A program made the position numbers and the translations under genes. Below, piece by piece: positions 51,505 to 60,866 of a stretch of DNA of 64,000 bases; the first letter of the stretch is position 1, and each line of letters starts with the position of its first letter. The notes under the pieces are model-generated. The model was not told the origin of the DNA. It saw only the letters and a list, made by a program, of their open reading frames with translations, and did not search any database. This stretch comes from Synergistaceae bacterium UBA6101. Its GTDB lineage: Bacteria; Synergistota; Synergistia; Synergistales; Synergistaceae. The stretch is taken from assembly GCA_002428495.1 (NCBI GenBank), contig DIWR01000011.1, positions 150,437 to 214,436 of the forward strand, given 5' to 3'.

Positions 51505-53979
51505 CTAAAGTATGCTGATTTTTAAAACATCGCACCTGAGGCATCTGCCGGCTTCCTTTTCTACCTGTTCAGCACTGAAGCCTTTTTCAACTTCACAGAA
51601 ACAGCTCTTTCTTTCGTCCGGTGACAAAATTGGCATAACTTCACGGTCAGCTTTTGTTTCGTCTACAGGTTTTGTAAGCTCTCTTTTCAGTGTCTTGCGA
51701 TCTATAACCTGTCCGTCACCACCAAGGTAGCGGTCGATCGAAGATGCTGCCTGCTTTCCTCTGTTGACGCCCGAAACTACCGAGTCAGGGCCGGAAACAC
51801 AGTCTCCGCCTGCAAATATCCAGGGTGTATGGGTGATCCCGTGATACGATGCTCTGAACACGTTGCCCCTTATCTCAACCAGTCCGCATTCATCGCATAC
51901 TACATCGCAGCTGAGTGCCTGCCCTATTGCACAGATCAGCATGTCTGCCTTCAGTGTCATTGTCGATGAGTCATCATAAGAGGGTGAGAAGCGCCCGGAA
52001 GCGTCAAAGACTGAGACACACTTTTTGAATACGACCTCTTTCACTGTGCCGTTATCAGCATTGATCACTTTAGGACCCCATCCGTTTACTACGTGAAGGC
52101 CCTCTTCTTTGCCTTCCCTTACCTCATCCGCATGTGCAGGCATCTCATTTTCTTTTTCAAGACAGACAAGAGATACTTTGGAAGCTCCAAGCCTGATAGA
52201 GGTCCTTGCACAGTCCATTGCCACGTTTCCGCCGCCAACGACAACTACTTCTTTTCCTTTAAGGTCTGCCTTCGTTTCAAGTCTCTGGGTACGGAGGAAC
52301 GAAACGCCTGACATTACTCCATCAGAATCCTCTCCGGGTACGCCAAGCTTTCTGTCATTGTGGTCTCCTACAGCCAGGTATACTGCCATATATCCCTTTG
52401 ATCTTAGTTCTTCGAGCCTGATGTCCACACCTATTCTGGTCCCTGTGACAAACTCTATTCCCATCTCTCTGAAAACATCAAGTTCTCTTTCAAACATTTC
52501 CCTTGGCAAACGGTACTCAGGAAGCCCTACAGCGAGCATTCCGCCTATGACATCAAGCGCTTCGAATACTGTGACAGAATATCCTTTTTTCTGAAGGTAG
52601 AATGCGCAGGAGAGGCCTGAGGGGCCTGAACCTACAACTGCGATCCTCTTGCCGTTTGCTGGTTCCATGTTGGGCAGAGGGAATCTGCCTTCTTTTTCAT
52701 AAAGTGTATCAGTAATAAATCTTTTTATTCCTCTGATGGCAATTGGCTCATCGATCTTTACTCTGTTGCACATGGCTTCACAGGGGTGGTTGCAGACACG
52801 CCCACAGGTAAGCACCAGAGGTAATTCTGTCTGAATTACCTGATATGCCTCTTTGTACATTCCTCTTCTGGCAAAGTCAAGGTAAAGAGGAACTTCTACA
52901 TTTGAAGGACATGCGTTCTGACATGTGTACCTCATGCAGTGTACATAGGCCGTCGGGTCGTGTCTCTCGTACAGGCATTCTGTACAGTAAAGGCATTCGG
53001 TTATCCTGTCCAGCCTGCCGTCCTGAGCCTTCTTGACCCACATTGGATCTGCGATCAGCGGCCTTGCAAGAGCGACCATGTCAGCCCTGCCTGTGGCGAT
53101 CACTTCATCTGCAAATTCAGGGTTACCAAGCTTGCCAACTGTAACTACAGGTACGTCTACACATTTTTTTATCTCCTCGGCAAGGTAGACATTCGGTCCG
53201 TCAGGATATTCAATAGTCGGTTTGCCGCGTTGGTCTGAGTAGCCCTGTACAGGAGCATCGTCAAAGCGTACGCCTGCGGATACATCCATACAGTCGACTC
53301 CGTTTTTCACCAGTTCCTGTGCAAATATCCTGCTCTGTACTATCGTGTTTCCTCCGAGCACAAATTCTTCCGCGCTGATCCTTGCGAAGATCGGGAAGTC
53401 GGGACCGACAAGCTTTCTCACTTTTTTTAGTATCTCTAGATGGATGAACATCCTTCCGTAGACATCTCCGCCAAACTCATCAGTGCGAAGATTTGTCCGT
53501 CTGGAAATGAAATCAGCCATCGTGTAAGTGTGGGCATAATGAAGCTCAATAGCATCGAATCCTGCTTCATAGGCCCTTCTTGCTCCTTCCACAAAATCGT
53601 CGATTATACCGTAGCATTCCTGGTTCGTAAGCTCATGAGGCTTCATTCCTACGCCGTAAATGGAATGTGCGATCTGCAGCCCGATTTTGCAGTCTTCCTC
53701 ATGAACAGCAGCAATAAGGCTCTTAAACCCGTTGATGTGCTCGTCCTTGCTTATCTGAAGCCTCAGCCCTGCATGGATGTATTTTGAGCTTACGCTTGTA
53801 TGCTCAGTCATTATCAGTCCCACGCCTGAACGGGCCCTGTCAACGTAGTGCTTGATCGTATTTTTGGAAACAAACCCATCTGGGCCTGCCGAGTTTGTAA
53901 ACATCGGAGACATTATCACCCTGTTTTTAAGTTCTATCCTGTTTATCTTTATCGGAGAAAAGAGACCTATGCGATTCAT
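51505..53979 (-). CDS. Old-yellow-enzyme/GltD fusion oxidoreductase
   Basis: 824 residues. Residues 1-~330: FMN TIM barrel of the OYE/2,4-dienoyl-CoA reductase type (KNRVIMSPMFTNS, ELHYAH at 145-150, NLRTDEFGGD). Then cysteines C329, C332, C335, C348, C353, C357 and C392, C396, C400, C404, the latter in TCGRVCNHPCEAMCNR, the N-terminal Fe-S domain of GltD. FAD motif GSGPSG (450-455), NAD(P) motif GGGN (582-585), AGGDC. A further tail with C793, C795, C813, C816. Normal FadH is ~670 residues and lacks the GltD domain. Probably an NAD(P)H-linked reductase of an unsaturated acid or CoA-ester. Confidence 0.85.
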   Translation of the reverse strand: MNRIGLFSPIKINRIELKNRVIMSPMFTNSAGPDGFVSKNTIKHYVDRARSGVGLIMTEHTSVSSKYIHAGLRLQISKDEHINGFKSLIAAVHEEDCKIGLQIAHSIYGVGMKPHELTNQECYGIIDDFVEGARRAYEAGFDAIELHYAHTYTMADFISRRTNLRTDEFGGDVYGRMFIHLEILKKVRKLVGPDFPIFARISAEEFVLGGNTIVQSRIFAQELVKNGVDCMDVSAGVRFDDAPVQGYSDQRGKPTIEYPDGPNVYLAEEIKKCVDVPVVTVGKLGNPEFADEVIATGRADMVALARPLIADPMWVKKAQDGRLDRITECLYCTECLYERHDPTAYVHCMRYTCQNACPSNVEVPLYLDFARRGMYKEAYQVIQTELPLVLTCGRVCNHPCEAMCNRVKIDEPIAIRGIKRFITDTLYEKEGRFPLPNMEPANGKRIAVVGSGPSGLSCAFYLQKKGYSVTVFEALDVIGGMLAVGLPEYRLPREMFERELDVFREMGIEFVTGTRIGVDIRLEELRSKGYMAVYLAVGDHNDRKLGVPGEDSDGVMSGVSFLRTQRLETKADLKGKEVVVVGGGNVAMDCARTSIRLGASKVSLVCLEKENEMPAHADEVREGKEEGLHVVNGWGPKVINADNGTVKEVVFKKCVSVFDASGRFSPSYDDSSTMTLKADMLICAIGQALSCDVVCDECGLVEIRGNVFRASYHGITHTPWIFAGGDCVSGPDSVVSGVNRGKQAASSIDRYLGGDGQVIDRKTLKRELTKPVDETKADREVMPILSPDERKSCFCEVEKGFSAEQVEKEAGRCLRCDVLKISIL

Positions 53980-54002
53980 TGATTTATCATCCTTTCATAA
54001 AC

Positions 54003-55049
54003 TTATTTCATTAACTTTTGTTCTGTCATCCAGTCTTGGACATATTGAGCGATTACATCAGAGTTTTTCTCGAGATAAAGTAAATGTCCGTTACCTCTGA
54101 TATCCTTAGAAGGAAGGTCCACCCATATTACATTTCCTCCGGCCTTAATAAGAGGATCCGTTAACGTTCTTTTTACGCCTTCAACCCATTTGACCCATTC
54201 AGGATGATTAGGCAAAAAGTCTCCGTAAATTACAAGCAACGGCGTTTCAACCATTTCAGAAACATCGAACCCCTTAGTGTCAAGAGACGTATATGGTTCA
54301 AGCAATACTAACCCTTTAACTTTTTCCGGCCGGTCAATAGCAGCTTGCATTGCAAATTTACAGCCTTGGCTATGTGCAATTATTACTGAAGGAGCATGCA
54401 TTTTATCCAAATATTTTAGATAGGCTCCGTAAATCAAGGGATCGGTGTCTGTCCAACGCGGTACCCCCTGCTTCACAAACTGATCAAAATATTCAATTGG
54501 AAACTGTGTACCTGAAAAAGGCACAGGTTTACCATTAAGACCATGATATTCCGAACCGATCCTAAAAAGAGACCACATCTCTTCCTTATTTCTAGCCTGC
54601 GGTTGAGTCTTGTATATATACGGATACATTGAAAATCCAGATCTGCCCCTTTCAACTGAATCAGAGATATATACATCATGTCCTGCTTTCAAAAAAAACA
54701 TCTGCCAACCGAAACGCCCATCCGGAGTAGTTTCAAATGTTGAACCGCAAAATCCGCCTCCATGCCACATCATTAACGGATACTTAGCCATTGATTTTTC
54801 TAAAAGGACATAATTTACGTACATCTGCCCTGTCTCATAAATTCCATTTGGGTTATATTTATTTCCGGTTGCGTCCATAAAATCAAGTTTCAAAAAATCT
54901 TCTTGAGTCAGTTTAATAGTTACAGGTTCACCTCCCACATAAAAGCTCCCTACTTCTTTGACATCCAGTGTTGCTGCATGCAGAATAGCTGTTGGAAATA
55001 CACAAATATCCAAAAAAACGATCAGTGAAATTAATATTAACAATTCCAT
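54003..55049 (-). CDS. Exported alpha/beta hydrolase
   Basis: 348 residues. An N-terminal hydrophobic signal (LLILISLIVFLDICVFPTAI, cut near AILHAA) points to export. LMMWHGGGFCGSTF resembles the oxyanion-hole HGGG motif, VIIAHSQGCKFAMQAA has the nucleophile Ser, and GNGHLLYLEKN the catalytic His. Esterase or lactonase is the family expectation. AT-rich and less biased than its neighbours, so it may be acquired; it has a plausible own promoter (TTGCTC/TATAAA, 16-bp spacer) near 55.15 kb. Confidence 0.82.
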   Translation of the reverse strand: MELLILISLIVFLDICVFPTAILHAATLDVKEVGSFYVGGEPVTIKLTQEDFLKLDFMDATGNKYNPNGIYETGQMYVNYVLLEKSMAKYPLMMWHGGGFCGSTFETTPDGRFGWQMFFLKAGHDVYISDSVERGRSGFSMYPYIYKTQPQARNKEEMWSLFRIGSEYHGLNGKPVPFSGTQFPIEYFDQFVKQGVPRWTDTDPLIYGAYLKYLDKMHAPSVIIAHSQGCKFAMQAAIDRPEKVKGLVLLEPYTSLDTKGFDVSEMVETPLLVIYGDFLPNHPEWVKWVEGVKRTLTDPLIKAGGNVIWVDLPSKDIRGNGHLLYLEKNSDVIAQYVQDWMTEQKLMK

Positions 55050-55232
55050 TAGAAATTTCTCCTTTTGTTCATTTTAGTTGGAGAAAACAAGCCTGATCTC
55101 TGCATGTTCAGCTCTCTCCCTGCTTTGTGAAAATAGTATTTAATGTTCTTTATATGAAAAAATCTGCGGAGAGCAAGTATTTTTGCCCAGCACAGATCTT
55201 TCATATTTTGAATTTTTTATAAGACGTTATTT

Positions 55233-55718
55233 TTATCTGCCTGCTTCTTTGCGGGCTTTGATCTTCTCAGATGCGATCCTTATCGCATCATAAAACTGGA
55301 GATATCCTGTACAGCGGCAGAAATGCCCCGAAAGCTCTTCCTTTACTTCTTCCTCTGACGGAGATTCATCACGCATCAGCATCGCTTTTGCTGACATTAC
55401 CACTCCTGGAGTACAGAATCCACACTGTATAGCTCCTGCTTCTATAAATGCCTCCTGGATAGGATCAAGTTCATCATCGTTGATAAGTCCCTCGATAGTG
55501 AGTATATTTTTACCTGTCGCTTTCATCGCCGGAATAAGGCATGAGTTAACTGCAACTCCATCTATCAAGACAGTACAGGCACCACATTCTCCCTCTTCAC
55601 AGCCCTTTTTTGTCCCGGTAAGGGCCAGGTCTACCCTGAGAACATCCGCAAGCGTGTGTGAAGGGTCTATCATTATGCTTATATTTTTACCGTTAACAAT
55701 ACAATTTAATTCCTGCAT
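55233..55718 (-). CDS. Molybdenum hydroxylase [2Fe-2S] subunit
   Basis: 161 residues from ATG 55718 (AAGGAG eight bases upstream; GTG at 55727 is upstream of it). Plant-ferredoxin-like cluster C43, C48, C51, C63 and second cluster C102, C105, C137, C139 (CGFCTPG and FCRCTGY), as in CoxS/XdhC-type subunits. Carries electrons from the Mo site to FAD. It follows the FAD subunit by 12 bp. Function beyond electron transfer is set by the large subunit. Confidence 0.95.
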   Translation of the reverse strand: MQELNCIVNGKNISIMIDPSHTLADVLRVDLALTGTKKGCEEGECGACTVLIDGVAVNSCLIPAMKATGKNILTIEGLINDDELDPIQEAFIEAGAIQCGFCTPGVVMSAKAMLMRDESPSEEEVKEELSGHFCRCTGYLQFYDAIRIASEKIKARKEAGR

Positions 55719-55730
55719 CTGTATCACTCC

Positions 55731-56603
55731 TTAAGCCAGAATCAGGGAAGCCTGTTTCAATGCCTGCCCGACAAGATCTTTTACAAGGTTTTTTCTATAT
55801 GCTCCGGAACCACGCTGAAGTGAATCTCTCGGAGATGCCTCTTCTCCCGCAAGTTTTGAAGCCTCTTCAAAGACTTCCTCTGAAGGCTTTTTGCCCACAA
55901 GGTACTCCTCGGTTTTTTTTGCACGGAAAGGCACGATATCAACTGGCGAGGCAACTACCCGAGCCTCAGTTATAGTCCCGGAAGCATCGGCCATAAGCAT
56001 TACAGCAACATTGACAACGGGCAGGGACATTGCCTCACGCGGCGAAATTCGCTTAAAAGCTGTACAATACTTGCATTTTGGAATATCAATAAATATTTTA
56101 GTTATAACTTCTTTAGTCGGATCAACAGTACTTACCCCAACCTTTTTGGGAAGTTCTCTGATCTTTTGGATCCTGGGGCCTTTTTCATCAACTATCTCAC
56201 ATGAGGCATCCAATGCGGTCATTGGTACAACCGAGTCTGCTGCAGGCTGTGCGCTTACGATATTTCCTGCAAGTGTGGCAACATTTCGTATCTGAGGGGA
56301 GCCGACGCTCCTGCATCCATCTGAAAGTGCGGGAAAATATTTTTTTACTGTTTCATTTGATGCTATCTCTGCATGAGTCATAGCAGCACCGATGACAAGC
56401 TTGTCACCTGACACCTCAACAAAGCGCATTTCCTTCATGTCAGAAACATCTACCAATACAGAAGGAGACACTTTCTCGTCTTTGATCCATAGGGAGAGGT
56501 CTGTCGCACCTGAAACAAGCCTTGCCTCTCCACTGTTTTCAGATAACATTTTTATGCATTCTTCTACATTTTTTGGAAAAAGATACTTTTCAACTTTTTT
56601 CAA
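55731..56603 (-). CDS. Molybdenum hydroxylase FAD subunit
   Basis: 290 residues from a TTG at 56603 (GGAGGG seven bases upstream); a longer frame to 56639 would overlap TRAP by 50 bp. VSGATDLSLWIK and SVGSPQIRNVATLAGNIV are the FAD-binding motifs of the CoxM/XdhB family. Accepts electrons from the 2Fe-2S subunit; the final acceptor is unknown. Confidence 0.93.
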   Translation of the reverse strand: MKKVEKYLFPKNVEECIKMLSENSGEARLVSGATDLSLWIKDEKVSPSVLVDVSDMKEMRFVEVSGDKLVIGAAMTHAEIASNETVKKYFPALSDGCRSVGSPQIRNVATLAGNIVSAQPAADSVVPMTALDASCEIVDEKGPRIQKIRELPKKVGVSTVDPTKEVITKIFIDIPKCKYCTAFKRISPREAMSLPVVNVAVMLMADASGTITEARVVASPVDIVPFRAKKTEEYLVGKKPSEEVFEEASKLAGEEASPRDSLQRGSGAYRKNLVKDLVGQALKQASLILA

Positions 56604-58488
56604 TTCGTTTCCCTCCAAATCCGATAAACTGTTGAACAATAAGTAGTGCTAAAACTGCAAACCCAGCGTAATCCGTCATATTTCCCGGATAGAGCAGCAA
56701 AAATCCTCCTGCAACGAGAAGACCTCTCATTATCAGAGGTATCTTACGTTTCATAAATCCTTCCAAGCCGGCGCATAGGATAAAAACTCCAATAGTCGCT
56801 GTCAGTATTATCCATACGCTTTCCAGCGAGAAATTCTCCGGAGTTACCATCAACATTGGTTCATAGACAAAGATAAAAGGTACAACAAAGGAGACAAGCC
56901 CTATACGGCAGGCCTGCCAACCTACTGTTGCCGCATTTGACTCGGATATACCCGCGGCTGCGTAAGAGGCAACAGCGACCGGCGGTGTTATAGCCGAGAG
57001 GGTCGCAAAATAAACTACGAACATGTGTGCCTCGAGGGGCTGAAGTCCAAGCTCGTAAAGCGAAGGAATGCACAATGCAGCAGTAAGACAGTATGCTGCA
57101 GCGACAGGCATCCCCATTCCAAGGAGAGTACATATTGCTGCTGTAAGTATGAGCGCGGAAAGGCTGCTGTTGCCACCCAGGCTGAGTATGAGACTTGCCA
57201 GTTTTCCACTGAGTCCGGTAGTCATAAGTCCTGCAATTACACATCCTGCCACTGCACATGAAAGGGATACTATGACTGCAGATTTCGCTGCGTCTTCAAG
57301 GGCGCTTAAAATTTTCTTTAAACCCATCCTTGTCTCTTTGCGCATCCAGGAGGCCACTATGACGGCTAATATCCCTACCACTGCAGAAAGGTTGGCTGTA
57401 TACCCTTTCATAAGCATTGCAACAAGTATTACCAGAGGCACAAGAAATATCCAGCCCTCTTTCAGAGTTGCCCATACAGGAGGGAGATCCTTTACATCAA
57501 GGCCTTCAAGTCCGTCTTTCTTCGCTCTGAAGTGGACGATAAGCAGAAGAGCCAGATAATAGAGGACACCGGGAACAAACGCGGCGATAGCAATGTTTTT
57601 ATAGGAGATCCCCGCCATTTCGACCATCAGGAAGGCAGCAGTACCCATTATGGGCGGCATGATACCTCCACCTGTTGCGGCAACTGCTGTGACAGCCCCT
57701 GAAAATGTTGGGTCATATCCGGATTTTTTCATCATTGGGATAGTGAATGAACCCGTAGTCACAACATTAGCAGTGGGGCTTCCGTTGATCATTCCAAAAA
57801 GACCGCTTGTGATGATTGCAACTTTCCCCGCACCACCGGCGTAACGTCCTGCAATAGCCATCGAGAATTTATAAAAGAAATCTCCGGCTCCGGACGATGC
57901 AAAGAAAGCTCCGAACATTACGAACATGAAAACATAAGTGGCTGCGGCAGCTATCGGCGATGAGTAAATGCCGTTTGTTGTAAAGACCAATTGGTCAAGT
58001 ATGTCTACCGCAAGAAGTTTACGGTGATAAAGGATCCCCGGAATCTTGTGTCCCCAGAAAGCATATGCCAGAAAAAGGCAACCTATACTGGGCAAAATTA
58101 TTCCCATGCATCTTCTTGTAAGGTCTATTACCGCAACTACTGTTATTACCCCAACTACTATATCAAGTGTGGCAAGTTCATCTACCTGAGGCATTCGGGT
58201 CAAATAATTTTCCATATTTGATATGTAGTATATGCCGCAGAGGAGTACAACAAACGCGTATACCCACTGTGTGACAGGTATCTTACCGTCTCTCTCACAC
58301 GTACAATATGGGGTATACATAAGCGCACAGAGTATCATTATGAATGTAAGATGGATCGAATAATGCATCTGCGGAACTATTGTAAGAAAAGTTGACTGTG
58401 CAAGCTGGTAAAGGGACATTAGGATCGCTACAACTGTAACGGCCTTAGCATCCCTTCCTTCAAAGAGCCTTTTCTTGCCTTCTTCCAT
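56590..58488 (-). CDS. TRAP transporter fused permease (DctQ-DctM)
   Basis: 632 residues from ATG 58488 (GGAG seven bases upstream). Many TM segments; the N-terminal ~150 residues are DctQ-like and the rest DctM-like. FGMINGSPTANVVTTGSFTIPMMKK and GMGMPVAAAYCLTAALCIP are typical of the fused TAXI type. Pairs with the TAXI receptor 3 kb upstream in the same direction. It is placed between the genes for the large and the FAD subunit of the hydroxylase, which ties transport to the enzyme. Confidence 0.94.
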   Translation of the reverse strand: MEEGKKRLFEGRDAKAVTVVAILMSLYQLAQSTFLTIVPQMHYSIHLTFIMILCALMYTPYCTCERDGKIPVTQWVYAFVVLLCGIYYISNMENYLTRMPQVDELATLDIVVGVITVVAVIDLTRRCMGIILPSIGCLFLAYAFWGHKIPGILYHRKLLAVDILDQLVFTTNGIYSSPIAAAATYVFMFVMFGAFFASSGAGDFFYKFSMAIAGRYAGGAGKVAIITSGLFGMINGSPTANVVTTGSFTIPMMKKSGYDPTFSGAVTAVAATGGGIMPPIMGTAAFLMVEMAGISYKNIAIAAFVPGVLYYLALLLIVHFRAKKDGLEGLDVKDLPPVWATLKEGWIFLVPLVILVAMLMKGYTANLSAVVGILAVIVASWMRKETRMGLKKILSALEDAAKSAVIVSLSCAVAGCVIAGLMTTGLSGKLASLILSLGGNSSLSALILTAAICTLLGMGMPVAAAYCLTAALCIPSLYELGLQPLEAHMFVVYFATLSAITPPVAVASYAAAGISESNAATVGWQACRIGLVSFVVPFIFVYEPMLMVTPENFSLESVWIILTATIGVFILCAGLEGFMKRKIPLIMRGLLVAGGFLLLYPGNMTDYAGFAVLALLIVQQFIGFGGKRIEKS

Positions 58489-58560
58489 ACAAATACTCCA
58501 AAAATTTTTCAAAATTCAGCACCTCAATCTTATTTTAAGGATCAGATCATATGCTCAAGT

Positions 58561-60840
58561 CTAGTTAGTCTTCTTGCCATTCAACGCCCAGAACATTTTT
58601 TCCGGAGTTATGGGAAGATCTCTGATCCTTACTCCGCATGCATCCTGGATCGCATTTGCTATCGCAGGTGCTGTTGGAATAAGCGTGGGTTCTCCGACCC
58701 CCTTGGCGCCGTAAGGACCCATCGGGTCGTTCGTTTCAATTGCGATCCCTTCTACCGGAGGCATGTCCTTAATTGTCATGTAGGTATATCCATGGAGCCC
58801 CGTGGAAACAGGCACCCCGTTTTTAAAGAGCATATCCTCATAAAGACACCAGCCGATACCCTGGGCAACTCCGCCGGTTATCTGTCCCTGAAGCCCAAAT
58901 TCATTTACGACCTTGCCTACATCATGTACAGCGATAACACGAAGAACTTTGACTTTGCCTGTTACAGTGTCGACCTCAACTTCAACACCGTGTGCCCCAT
59001 ACGTGTACGCACTTGAGTAGTCCCCATAGAAGTTTTCGTCTGCGCCTTCTGTGGGTGGTTCATATGTTACATTGGCTATCAATGGAACTCCTGCATTTGT
59101 CCTGATTGCTTTTGTAGCAACATCTTTGATCGTCAAAAGTATTGAAGGATCCCTGCTGCACTTTACCAAACCATTTTCAACGTAAAGCGTGTCCCTTTGA
59201 CGCGAAGTCATTTTAGCTGCCAAATCTAATATCCTTGAAAGAAGCTCTTCGCATGCCAGTAGAACAGCTTTCCCTCCAAGAGTCGTTACACGGCTTGAAT
59301 ATGTTCCAACGCAAAATGGACATATGTCGGTATCGAGTGGCATTACTGTAATCATATCGATAGGTATCGAAAGTTTTTCCGATGCGATCTGTGCAAATAC
59401 AGTTTTAGCTCCCTGCCCCATATCAGATTCACCTGAAAAGATCAAAAGTCCGCCATCTTCCAACATACTTACTGTCGCGGCAGATCCGTCGTATTTTTCT
59501 CCGCCTCTGTTACCTGAAACGTGGGTCATGCATGCCACGCCAATACCACGCTTAATGCGGCCGTTCTGTTCTTCTGCCGGAAGCCTGTTTTCACGGATCT
59601 TTTCTCCTGCTATCCTTATGCAGTCCTGTAGTCCGCAACTTTTTATTTTCCATCTGTGAAGAGTAACATCACCCTTTTGGACTGCATTCTTTATACGGAC
59701 TTCTACAGGATCCAAACCTATTTCCCTGCAGCACTCATCAATAAAGGACTCGACCGCGAAATGGCTCTGGCTGTTGCCATATCCTCTGAATCCGCTTGTC
59801 GGAATAAGGTTTGTATATACAAGGTATGAGTCACACTTGGTAGATTTATATCTGTAAAGACAGTCTGTTCGCATAGACAGATTCAAAAGGACCTTTGGCG
59901 CAGCCCATGAGTAAGGCCCGTTATCCCCAATTATAGTCATCTGCTTGCTCACCATTGTACCGTCCTTCATCATTCCAAGCTTGACCTTCATTTTGGGAGC
60001 TACCCTCGGACGTGTGGTAAGTTGTTCTTCTTCTCTGGTCAAAAGTATTTTGACCGGTTTACCAGTTTTCTTTGCAAGTATCGCCGCAATGGGATGAAAG
60101 TTACGGATCCATATCTTGGCTCCGAAAGCTCCTCCTATAAACGGGCATTTGACTGTGACCATTGATGGTCTGATACCAAGAGCCTTAGCTATTTCGTTTC
60201 TTGCCTGGAAGGCTGCCTGCATCCCTGTCCAGACTGTCAGACGTCCATTAGATTCCCAATGGGCTACAGCTCCAAATGGTTCAAGGTAAAGCCCTGAAAC
60301 ACGATGAGTGCTGAACTCTTTTTCAAAAACATAATCACAGGCGGCAAAGTCTTCTTCTACGTTTCCACGTTTGATGTGATATTCTTTTGCAATGTTTCCG
60401 GGCTTATCGTCATGTACCAACGGAGCACCTGGCTCCATAGCTTTTATCGGATCATCAACAACAGGCAACACTTCATACTCTACCTTTATGAGCTTCAGAG
60501 CTTCCCTTGCGATTTCGTCTGTAACTGCCGCTACAGCAGCTACTTCATCACCGACATAGCGGACCTTATCAACAGCCAGCATATCTACGTCAGGAATTTC
60601 CATGCCGAATTTAATTTTAGGGCAATCCTTAGCTGTAATTACTGCCTCAACTCCAGGAAGATTTTCGGCTTCTGACGTATCGATAGAAATTACTTTTGCG
60701 TGAGGATGAGGAGACCTGAGTATTTTGCCTACAAGAGCCCCCGGAAATGCCATATCATCCAAATATTGTGCCTTTCCTGTGACCTTATCCAATGCGTCCA
60801 CAAAATTCTGTTTTGTCCCTATACTCTTAAACTGTTCCAT
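58561..60840 (-). CDS. Molybdenum hydroxylase large (molybdopterin) subunit
   Basis: 759 residues; xanthine dehydrogenase/aldehyde oxidase family. GKAQYLDDMAFPGALVGKIL, CPFIGGAFGAKIW, TSGFRGYGNSQ (the active-site Arg region), MGQGAKTVFAQIA and the catalytic Glu in GAKGVGEPTLIP are present. Hydroxylates a C-H next to N or an aldehyde, using water. Whether nicotinate, a purine or another N-heterocycle is the substrate cannot be told; unlike Eubacterium barkeri nicotinate dehydrogenase, the large subunit is not split. RBS GGAGGT before ATG. Confidence 0.92.
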   Translation of the reverse strand: MEQFKSIGTKQNFVDALDKVTGKAQYLDDMAFPGALVGKILRSPHPHAKVISIDTSEAENLPGVEAVITAKDCPKIKFGMEIPDVDMLAVDKVRYVGDEVAAVAAVTDEIAREALKLIKVEYEVLPVVDDPIKAMEPGAPLVHDDKPGNIAKEYHIKRGNVEEDFAACDYVFEKEFSTHRVSGLYLEPFGAVAHWESNGRLTVWTGMQAAFQARNEIAKALGIRPSMVTVKCPFIGGAFGAKIWIRNFHPIAAILAKKTGKPVKILLTREEEQLTTRPRVAPKMKVKLGMMKDGTMVSKQMTIIGDNGPYSWAAPKVLLNLSMRTDCLYRYKSTKCDSYLVYTNLIPTSGFRGYGNSQSHFAVESFIDECCREIGLDPVEVRIKNAVQKGDVTLHRWKIKSCGLQDCIRIAGEKIRENRLPAEEQNGRIKRGIGVACMTHVSGNRGGEKYDGSAATVSMLEDGGLLIFSGESDMGQGAKTVFAQIASEKLSIPIDMITVMPLDTDICPFCVGTYSSRVTTLGGKAVLLACEELLSRILDLAAKMTSRQRDTLYVENGLVKCSRDPSILLTIKDVATKAIRTNAGVPLIANVTYEPPTEGADENFYGDYSSAYTYGAHGVEVEVDTVTGKVKVLRVIAVHDVGKVVNEFGLQGQITGGVAQGIGWCLYEDMLFKNGVPVSTGLHGYTYMTIKDMPPVEGIAIETNDPMGPYGAKGVGEPTLIPTAPAIANAIQDACGVRIRDLPITPEKMFWALNGKKTN

Positions 60841-60866
60841 TTAAATACCTCCGTTGCTTATGATTT

